DNA of 64,000 nucleotides from contig PAKP01000037.1 of NCBI GenBank assembly GCA_002706985.1, positions 31,989-95,988 on the forward strand. The letters run 5' to 3'. Below are positions 57,991 to 64,000 of this stretch, piece by piece (position 1 is the stretch's first letter; each line of letters starts with the position of its first letter). This DNA comes from Sneathiella sp. Lineage in GTDB: Bacteria > Pseudomonadota > Alphaproteobacteria > Sneathiellales > Sneathiellaceae. The notes below the pieces were generated by a model. It was not told the origin of the DNA. It ran no database searches and saw nothing but the letters and a program-made list of their open reading frames with translations. A program made the translations under genes and the position numbers.

Positions 57991-60806
57991 GCGTCCACCT
58001 CGAGCGGGAGTGTATCGACCACATCGGCACATCGATTGCAAAGGTCACCATATTTCTCGTGGTTTCCGACTTCGTCGAGCACCCTCCAGCACCGCTGGCA
58101 TTTCTCTCCCTCGGCAAGGGCCGGAACCACAGCCACGCCCTTGACATCCTCTAGAGTGAAGGCTCCTTCCGGCGCAGGGTCGGTTGAGAGCGTGATGCCG
58201 GACGTAATGCAGATATCCTCAAGATTAAGCCCGTCGAGAAGTGCTTTATACTCCTCACTCACATGCACCGTCGGCGCAGCCTGCAAGCTGGCCCCAATCC
58301 GCTTCTCCCGTCGTTCAACTTCCAGCGCGCCGGTGACTACGCGACGGAAAGCCCGGACACTGAACCAACGATCAATGAGTGCACCATTTTCCCACTCTGC
58401 AGGGATTTCCGGGAAAAGGCGAAGATGAACGCTACTATCATCCCCTGGATAGCGGGTGAGCCAGGTTTCCTCCGCCGTAAAGACCAGCATCGGCGCCAGC
58501 CACGCCGTCAGGCAATGGAAAAGATGATCCAGCACGGTCCGAGCGGCACGGCGACGTGTATCCGTCGCGCCGTCACAATAGAGAACGTCTTTGCGGATAT
58601 CGAAATAGAAAGCCGAAAGTTCCAGTGTGCAAAAGTTGTGAACGGCGGTGAATACCCGGCTGAATTCATAGATATTACAGTTTGCCCGGATATGCTTATC
58701 CAGTTCGAAAAGCCGGTGAAGCACCCACCGCTCAAGCTCTGGCATTTCGCTGACGTCCAGCCGCTCACTCTCATCCCAACCATCAAGGTTACCGAGGATA
58801 AAGCGCAGTGTATTGCGAAGGCGGCGATAGCTATCGACCTGACCCTTTACAATCTCATTGCCGATACGCATATCTTCGGAATAATCAGATGCCACCACCC
58901 AGAGACGCAGGATATCTGCGCCGTTCTGTTCGATGATTTTCTGTGGCGCGACAACGTTGCCGAGTGATTTCGACATCTTCCGCCCCTGCCCGTCCATCAC
59001 GAAGCCATGGGTCAGCACAGCCTCATAGGGGGCGCGACCTCTGGTGCCGCATGATTCGAGCAAGGAGGAATGGAACCAGCCGCGATGCTGATCCGTTCCT
59101 TCAAGGTAAAGCGATGCCGGCCATTGCAACTCCGGCCGCGCTTCCAATGTGAAGGCATGGGTACAGCCGGAATCAAACCAGACATCAAGAATGTCCTTCG
59201 CCATGTCATAGTCGTCGGCATTGTAGTCATTGCCGAGGAAGCGCTGAGCGGGCGAGTCAAACCAGGCGTCGGAACCTTCCTCCTCCATGATATCCAGGAT
59301 ACACGCATTGACCTTCTCATCACGGAGCAATTCGCCCGTTTCCTTATGGGTGAAGACGGTGATCGGCACACCCCAGGCGCGCTGTCGTGAAAGCACCCAA
59401 TCCGGGCGGTTGGCGATCATCGAATGAATACGGTTGCGGCCGGATGCGGGATACCATTTCGTATCATCGATGGCTTTCAATGCCTTATCCCGGAGATCAT
59501 TCGTCTCCATCGAGATGAACCACTGGCTGGTGTTGCGGAAGATCAGCGGCGCCTTGGAGCGCCAAGAATGCGGATAGGAATGCACCAGCTTGCCACGCTT
59601 CAGCAAAGCGCCGACTTTCTCAAGTTCATCCGCCACGCCTTCGTTGCATTTATAGACATGCTGCCCCGCGAACATCGGCACGTGATCGTAAAAAGTGCCA
59701 TCCTCATCCACCGTATGCGGCACTTCAATGCCATGGATCATGCCAACTTCATAGTCTTCCTGACCATGGCCCGGCGCCGTATGAACGAAGCCCGTACCGG
59801 CATCCACCGTCACATGATCTCCGTCGATCAGCGGCACATCGAAATCATATCCCTGACCATTGAACGGATGCTGGCAGACGACACCCTTGAACGCATTGCC
59901 TTTGCCGCGCCAGATCACATCGGCGGCAACGATTCCTGCTTCCTTCCGCACCTCCTCCAGAAGTTCAGTCGCAACGAACAGCTTTTCACCAACAACCGCA
60001 AGCGATCCCTCCGTCACCTCTTTCACTTCAATACCGACATATTCCATATCCGTGCCGTAGGAGATGGCGCGGTTGCCCGGCATCGTCCATGGGGTCGTCG
60101 TCCAGATAACGATGGACCCGCCCATAAATTCTTCCGGCCCGGATTTTACCGGGAAACGTACATGGATTGTCGTCGAGGTGTGATCGTGATATTCAAGCTC
60201 GGCTTCAGCGAGGGCCGTTTTTTCAACCGGGGACCACATGACCGGTTTTGAGCCACGGTACAGCCCGCCGTTCATCAGGAATTTCAGAAGCTCGCGGACA
60301 ATCTGCGCTTCGGCATCGAAGCTCATGGTGGTGTAGGGACGCTCCCAATCACCGATGACACCCAGGCGCTTGAACTCCTCTTTCTGCACACCCACCCAGT
60401 GGGTCGCAAAATCGCGGCATTCTTTGCGGAATTCAACGACAGGAACCTGATCCTTGTCTTTTCCGGCCTTGCGGTATTTTTCTTCAATCTTCCATTCAAT
60501 GGGCAAACCATGGCAGTCCCAGCCGGGCACGTAATGGGCGTTCTTTCCCATCATCTGCTGCGACCGGCTGATCACATCCTTCAGGATTTTGTTCATGGAA
60601 TGGCCGATATGCAGATTACCATTCGCATAGGGAGGGCCGTCATGAAGAATGAATTTTTCGCGGTCTTTGGATTGCTCCCGCTGACGGGCGAACAGATCCA
60701 TTTCCTCCCAGCGTTCCAGCAGGCCCGGCTCCTTTGCAGGCAGACCGGCCTTCATGGGAAAGTCAGTACGGGGTAGAAAAAGCGTCGATTTATAGTCAGT
60801 GCTCAT
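57987..60806 (-). CDS. ileS: Isoleucyl-tRNA synthetase
   Basis: Class I synthetase of 939 residues. The HIGH motif is HIGH at 66-69 (NGNLHIGHSM), the KMSKS motif is at 610-614, and between them lies the editing domain (CP1) with TTTPWTMPGNRAISYG near 231-246. The C-terminal zinc ribbon has C-x2-C pairs in KCQRCWRV and GDLCNRCADVV. lspA follows with a four-base overlap. The 291-bp gap upstream contains a GC-rich hairpin. Confidence 0.97.
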   Translation of the reverse strand: MSTDYKSTLFLPRTDFPMKAGLPAKEPGLLERWEEMDLFARQREQSKDREKFILHDGPPYANGNLHIGHSMNKILKDVISRSQQMMGKNAHYVPGWDCHGLPIEWKIEEKYRKAGKDKDQVPVVEFRKECRDFATHWVGVQKEEFKRLGVIGDWERPYTTMSFDAEAQIVRELLKFLMNGGLYRGSKPVMWSPVEKTALAEAELEYHDHTSTTIHVRFPVKSGPEEFMGGSIVIWTTTPWTMPGNRAISYGTDMEYVGIEVKEVTEGSLAVVGEKLFVATELLEEVRKEAGIVAADVIWRGKGNAFKGVVCQHPFNGQGYDFDVPLIDGDHVTVDAGTGFVHTAPGHGQEDYEVGMIHGIEVPHTVDEDGTFYDHVPMFAGQHVYKCNEGVADELEKVGALLKRGKLVHSYPHSWRSKAPLIFRNTSQWFISMETNDLRDKALKAIDDTKWYPASGRNRIHSMIANRPDWVLSRQRAWGVPITVFTHKETGELLRDEKVNACILDIMEEEGSDAWFDSPAQRFLGNDYNADDYDMAKDILDVWFDSGCTHAFTLEARPELQWPASLYLEGTDQHRGWFHSSLLESCGTRGRAPYEAVLTHGFVMDGQGRKMSKSLGNVVAPQKIIEQNGADILRLWVVASDYSEDMRIGNEIVKGQVDSYRRLRNTLRFILGNLDGWDESERLDVSEMPELERWVLHRLFELDKHIRANCNIYEFSRVFTAVHNFCTLELSAFYFDIRKDVLYCDGATDTRRRAARTVLDHLFHCLTAWLAPMLVFTAEETWLTRYPGDDSSVHLRLFPEIPAEWENGALIDRWFSVRAFRRVVTGALEVERREKRIGASLQAAPTVHVSEEYKALLDGLNLEDICITSGITLSTDPAPEGAFTLEDVKGVAVVPALAEGEKCQRCWRVLDEVGNHEKYGDLCNRCADVVDTLPLEVDA

Positions 60807-60912
60807 GATGGCAAACTGATCCTAACAGTATCTCAATCTGGTGGTGAAAATTGGCGACATCCGCCGCATATCCTTGGGTATGGCCCTGATCATCAGGTGT
60901 AAACCTTTGTTA

Positions 60913-60938
60913 CCCGGCCTTACAGAGTAAAGGCCGGG
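60913..60938. other. GC-rich hairpin in the ileS upstream gap
   Basis: CCCGGCCTT (60913-60921) and AAGGCCGGG (60930-60938) form a 9-bp stem. No T run follows on either strand, so it is either a weak terminator of the hydrolase gene or part of the ileS leader. The rest of the 60807-61097 gap shows no gene or further signal that I can support. Confidence 0.4.
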
Positions 60939-61097
60939 CCCATAATTCGCCCATGAATAAATTCCCGCAAGGGCGCGGCAGCGATGATCGTCCGAAATTC
61001 AGTCATGGCAGGTGTTTTATCAACTCCCTCAACCGCTGTCGAGAAATCAAAGACTGCAATCAGCAAAAAACTGCCCTTTTTGTAAATATAGTGCATG

Positions 61098-61994
61098 TTA
61101 CTCCTGATTTTCAGGTCGCAAGTGCCTTTTCAGGAATTCTGACAAGTGCATACGGGCGGCATCGCGCGCTTGCGCGTTGGTGCCGACAATCGGTACTACA
61201 CCTTGCGCCGTCGTGAATTGCGGCAGCGACCGGATTTTGACATTCTCTGCATCGAACCCGTGATAAGCGCCGTCGTATAGAATGATGGAGACGGGATTGC
61301 CGCGCTGCTCTACCCCCTTGATGAACGACACGCAGGGCTCCGGCCGAGTCCAGTTGTCCGCGGCACCCTGCAGTACCAGCAAAGGAATCTCCGTAGACCA
61401 GCTTTGGGGCTCAACCTCGGTAAAGGGTCTGGATTGAATCCTATCACTGCATAAGGCCGGATAAAAGGCAGCGGCGGCGGCAAAATCATGAGCCGGCGGT
61501 GGTGATGGCCGGGCGATGCTCAAACTGACAACAGAGAGAAGAACCACGCCCCCTCCCTGTGACCAGCCGACGAGGCCAATCCGTCCGTCATTTACAACAT
61601 CGAGTGACTGCAAATAGGCAAGCGCTGCATAAGCATCGAACGGCCGCTCTCGATACATTCGAAGACGTTTCTTGACATCCCCGCAGGTAATCCCCAGTCC
61701 CCGTGACCCGGCACTGTCAACAACTAGTGACACGAATCCTTGAGCGGTAAAATACTGCGCCCATCGGGAATAAAAGGAAGACAGCATACCATTCCGTAAC
61801 GCACCTCCGCATCCATGAAGAAGAACAACTGCCGGAAACGGCCCGCTCCCTTCAGGTTTAAACAGATAAGCATTGATATCCGTCTGCCCATCCAGACTTG
61901 GAAATCGCACGCGTTCGTTCGCCTCGGCAGGGGCCATAAAAAAGCACAAGAACAGCGCGACTGCGTGTCTAGCTATGAACCTTCTTGTCTGCAT
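61098..61994 (-). CDS. Dienelactone-hydrolase-family alpha/beta hydrolase with signal peptide
   Basis: A 298-residue secreted serine hydrolase. The N-terminus has a signal peptide (about 6-26, MAPAEA). The nucleophile S145 lies in GWSQGGGV, with D213 (GAADNW) and H245 (YHGFD) completing the triad. The oxyanion region is LLHGCGG near 59-65. Substrate unknown. I chose ATG 61994, whose first 26 bases overlap the 3' end of ribF; the ribosome site is weak. A more upstream start would sit deeper in ribF. Confidence 0.8.
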   Translation of the reverse strand: MQTRRFIARHAVALFLCFFMAPAEANERVRFPSLDGQTDINAYLFKPEGSGPFPAVVLLHGCGGALRNGMLSSFYSRWAQYFTAQGFVSLVVDSAGSRGLGITCGDVKKRLRMYRERPFDAYAALAYLQSLDVVNDGRIGLVGWSQGGGVVLLSVVSLSIARPSPPPAHDFAAAAAFYPALCSDRIQSRPFTEVEPQSWSTEIPLLVLQGAADNWTRPEPCVSFIKGVEQRGNPVSIILYDGAYHGFDAENVKIRSLPQFTTAQGVVPIVGTNAQARDAARMHLSEFLKRHLRPENQE

Positions 61995-62949
61995 ATTTGG
62001 TCTGGCTGTTGGATTGATCGGAGAGAATTGCACGCGCCTTTTCAATATCCCGACCAATCTGCTCCGTCAGTTCGTCTATACCGCCGAATTTCATTTCAGG
62101 TCGGATAAAATCGACGAAAGCAACGCGGATGCTCTGACCATATAGATCGCCGGACCAGTCAAGCAGATGAACTTCCAGCAGAACATCTTTCTTATCGAAT
62201 GTCGGGCGCATGCCGAAATTGGCAACACCGTCAATCCAGTCGACATGAGTCCCCCGATGCAGCCCGACGCGAACCGCATAAACGCCAAGCTTGGGATGGT
62301 TATATCCGACGAGCGGAATATTGGCCGTGGGAAAGCCTACTGTCCGGCCCCGCTTGTCCCCGTCAACGACCACGCCTTCCACTTCCCACCAATGCCCCAG
62401 TAGGGCGGCGGCTTTTCCGGGCTCTCCGGCTTTCAGGCGCTCCCGGATTGCAGTTGACGAGAAAATGGTTGTCTCCTCACCAACCGGCTCAACGACCGTC
62501 ACGCCAAACCCGTATTTCTTGCCAAGCTCCGCCAGGACGACCGTCGTCCCCTGTCTCTTATGGCCAAAAATAAAGTCATAACCCACGACGACATGTACGG
62601 CCTTATAGCCCTCCACCAGGACTTCCCGGACAAACTCTTCCGCAGATTTTTGAGAGAATGCGAGATCGAACTTGAGCGCCGCCATGACATCCAGCCCCAA
62701 CCATTTCAGATGAGCCGCCTTTGTTTCCATAGTGGAGAGGCGGAAAGGCGGCGCATCAGGCGCGAAGAATTCACGTGAATGCGGCTCGAACGTCAGGACC
62801 CCGGCAGCAACACCCAGCCGATCGGCAATCTCCTGCGCTTCCGCTATAACGGCCTGGTGACCGCGATGCACACCGTCGAAATTTCCGATGGCCAGAACCA
62901 GCCCCTGACATTCCACCGGCACATTATGATACTCACGTAAAATACGCAT
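61969..62949 (-). CDS. ribF: Bifunctional riboflavin kinase/FAD synthetase
   Basis: Makes FMN and FAD from riboflavin. The 326 residues have the adenylyltransferase domain with GNFDGVHRGH at 22-31 and the C-terminal kinase domain with RGRTVGFPTANI near 203-214 and a beta barrel. I chose ATG 62949; a TTG nine bases upstream is also open. Flavin supply may matter for the several flavoproteins of this window. It overlaps the hydrolase gene by 26 bp. Confidence 0.95.
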   Translation of the reverse strand: MRILREYHNVPVECQGLVLAIGNFDGVHRGHQAVIAEAQEIADRLGVAAGVLTFEPHSREFFAPDAPPFRLSTMETKAAHLKWLGLDVMAALKFDLAFSQKSAEEFVREVLVEGYKAVHVVVGYDFIFGHKRQGTTVVLAELGKKYGFGVTVVEPVGEETTIFSSTAIRERLKAGEPGKAAALLGHWWEVEGVVVDGDKRGRTVGFPTANIPLVGYNHPKLGVYAVRVGLHRGTHVDWIDGVANFGMRPTFDKKDVLLEVHLLDWSGDLYGQSIRVAFVDFIRPEMKFGGIDELTEQIGRDIEKARAILSDQSNSQTKYADKKVHS

Positions 62950-62976
62950 CAACCGCAATCCGTCATTCTTATTGTT

Positions 62977-63408
62977 CTATGATCGTCGTGATACCATTAA
63001 AGTTGCCTCACCATCCAGCACAACCGTCTCACCAATGGTACAGACGCAGTCAAACGTGACCCTTTTGCCGTTTATCTCCCGCAAATGCACTTTGGCAACG
63101 ACCGTATCGCCAATACAGACCGGCGCCTTGAAGTTGAGATTCTGGTTCATGTAGATTGCCCCCGGCCCCGGCAGCTTTGTTCCGAACACCGTCGACAACA
63201 GACCAGCGGACAACATGCCATGTGCAATGCGTTCCTTAAAAATCGTCTTCTCGGCAAACTCCGCATTGAGATGCACCGGGTTCGTATCACCGGAAACCCC
63301 GGCATACAGAACGATATCTGCTTCAGTGATTGTCTTGGCGTAGAGCGCGGTCATGCCGACTTTCAGATCTTCCAGAAAATAGCCGTGCAAATCTTCAAAT
63401 ACTGACAT
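62977..63408 (-). CDS. MaoC family (R)-specific enoyl-CoA hydratase-like protein
   Basis: A 143-residue hot-dog-fold hydratase. The catalytic pair is D41 and H46 in AGVSGDTNPVHLNAEFA, followed by the family KTIFKERIAHGML. It resembles PhaJ, which hydrates enoyl-CoA to (R)-3-hydroxyacyl-CoA. GGGAAAA lies just before the ATG at 63408; the frame runs 40 codons further upstream. It is 28 bp upstream of ribF. Confidence 0.9.
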   Translation of the reverse strand: MSVFEDLHGYFLEDLKVGMTALYAKTITEADIVLYAGVSGDTNPVHLNAEFAEKTIFKERIAHGMLSAGLLSTVFGTKLPGPGAIYMNQNLNFKAPVCIGDTVVAKVHLREINGKRVTFDCVCTIGETVVLDGEATLMVSRRS

Positions 63409-63653
63409 TGTTTTCCCATTCTTTTTCGTTCGGATATCGCGGATTATATAGGAGGAAAATTCGTGCCGGCGCAAGAGTTCACAAAGTAATCCGGCCCCGG
63501 AACTTGGCCATATCATCAGTTTTCGCATAATCCGCGTCTAATATTAACCATTTTTTCAGTTTCCCTGCCTAAGCTCCAACGCATAGGTTAGCGGATTTTC
63601 GAACGACGACCTGTCTGAATAAAGTTTTTATAGGAAAGTAGAAGGAATTTTCC

Positions 63654-64000
63654 ATGGCTGTCGATATGAACATGTCGATCCTCATCGTTGACGATTACAA
63701 AACTATGCTGCGTATTATTCGCAACCTTCTCAAGCAACTCGGCTTTAACGCGGTTGATGAAGCAGCGGACGGATCGGCCGCACTGTCAAAAATGCGGACA
63801 AAGAAGTATGGGCTCGTTATTTCCGACTGGAATATGGAACCGATGACCGGCTACCAACTGCTGAAAGAAGTTCGGGCGGATGACTCTTTGAAAAGCACCC
63901 CCTTCATTATGATTACGGCAGAATCAAAAACGGACAATGTGATCGCCGCCAAAAAGGCCGGTGTGAACAACTACATCGTAAAACCCTTCAATGCCGCTAC
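63654..64000 (+). CDS. cheY: CheY-like single-domain response regulator (partial, runs off the window)
   Basis: The first 115 codons are visible. The receiver fold is complete in outline: acidic pair D13-D14 (IVDDYKTM), phosphoacceptor D58 (ISDWNMEPMTG), T88 (MITAESKTD) and K110 (YIVKPFN). This is the chemotaxis regulator type with no output domain. AAGGA lies several bases before the ATG. The 245-bp upstream gap (63409-63653) separates it from the divergent maoC gene. Its likely phosphatase is the CheZ-like protein at 13.7-14.5 kb. Confidence 0.9.
   Translation, partial: MAVDMNMSILIVDDYKTMLRIIRNLLKQLGFNAVDEAADGSAALSKMRTKKYGLVISDWNMEPMTGYQLLKEVRADDSLKSTPFIMITAESKTDNVIAAKKAGVNNYIVKPFNAA

Noticed and set aside
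60953..61216. An 87-codon frame on the plus strand upstream of ileS
   Set aside because: Half of it overlaps the hydrolase gene antisense and there is no ribosome site or recognisable protein.
63620..63640. TAAAGTTT upstream of cheY, like a sigma28 -35 element
   Set aside because: The sequence 11 bases further on (TAGAAGGA) does not match the sigma28 -10 element GCCGATAA.

Overview
The window looks like a contiguous stretch of core chromosome from a moderate-GC alphaproteobacterium, probably a marine, aerobic, Rhodospirillales/Sneathiella/Kiloniella-like lineage. The genus is a guess. The class assignment rests on four things: an F0-only ATP synthase operon with a split b/b' pair and no F1 genes; an aa3 cytochrome oxidase cluster (coxB-coxA-ctaB-small ORF-ctaG-coxC-DUF983-SURF1); the ispH-thrB-rnhA and thrC-M16-GNAT arrangements; and ThrB2 and plant-type GshA enzymes. 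I see no insertion sequence, prophage, CRISPR array, integrase, tRNA or rRNA gene. The region is dense and mostly housekeeping.

Layout. 1-6.1 kb (+): smc, then a promoter and the F0 operon atpI-atpB-atpE-atpF'-atpF, closed by an intrinsic terminator. 6.2-11 kb (-): the complete glycine cleavage operon gcvT-gcvH-gcvPA-gcvPB behind a good sigma70-type promoter and a tandem glycine riboswitch, then a lipoprotein gene. 11.7-17.3 kb: ispH-thrB, a CheZ-like phosphatase inserted on the opposite strand, rnhA, a peroxiredoxin with a free-standing DsbD alpha-type domain protein, and yqgE. 17.3-20.6 kb (-): thrC, an MPP-like M16 peptidase and a RimJ-like acetyltransferase. 20.6-28.3 kb (-): the cytochrome c oxidase cluster ending in an M32 carboxypeptidase. 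28.3-39.2 kb (mostly +): tldD, a single-haem CcP/MauG-like cytochrome, gshA and rsmE (-), ubiA-ubiD, a TSUP exporter, pmbA-cysQ and an entericidin-like lipoprotein. 39.2-40 kb: the least ordinary stretch, AT-rich, with a candidate structured RNA and an orphan secreted protein. 40-43.5 kb: M23 peptidase/xseA (-) and purD (+). 43.5-47.3 kb: two APH-type kinases facing an ACAD11-type acyl-CoA dehydrogenase. 47.3-50.1 kb: tadA, a C26 amidohydrolase, a RluB-type pseudouridine synthase and rsmD. 50.1-63.4 kb (-): a long co-directional run maoC-ribF-hydrolase-ileS-lspA-DUF3035-M16-M16-mutL-HI0933 flavoprotein-PhyH dioxygenase. From 63.65 kb a CheY gene runs off the end.

Functional links. F0 and cytochrome oxidase with their assembly factors (CtaB, CtaG, SURF1) and the UbiA/UbiD ubiquinone enzymes form the respiratory theme. 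TldD and PmbA are the two halves of one protease. CheZ-like and CheY proteins belong to one chemotaxis circuit although they lie about 49 kb apart. The most distinctive module is the unfused counterpart of animal ACAD11 (kinase plus acyl-CoA dehydrogenase), expected to dispose of 4-hydroxyacyl-CoAs. I found no convincing wholly new multi-gene system. The best leads are the ACAD11-like split module, the CheZ with a FliM-like tail, the small cytochrome behind tldD, and the 39.2-39.9 kb RNA/secreted-protein region.
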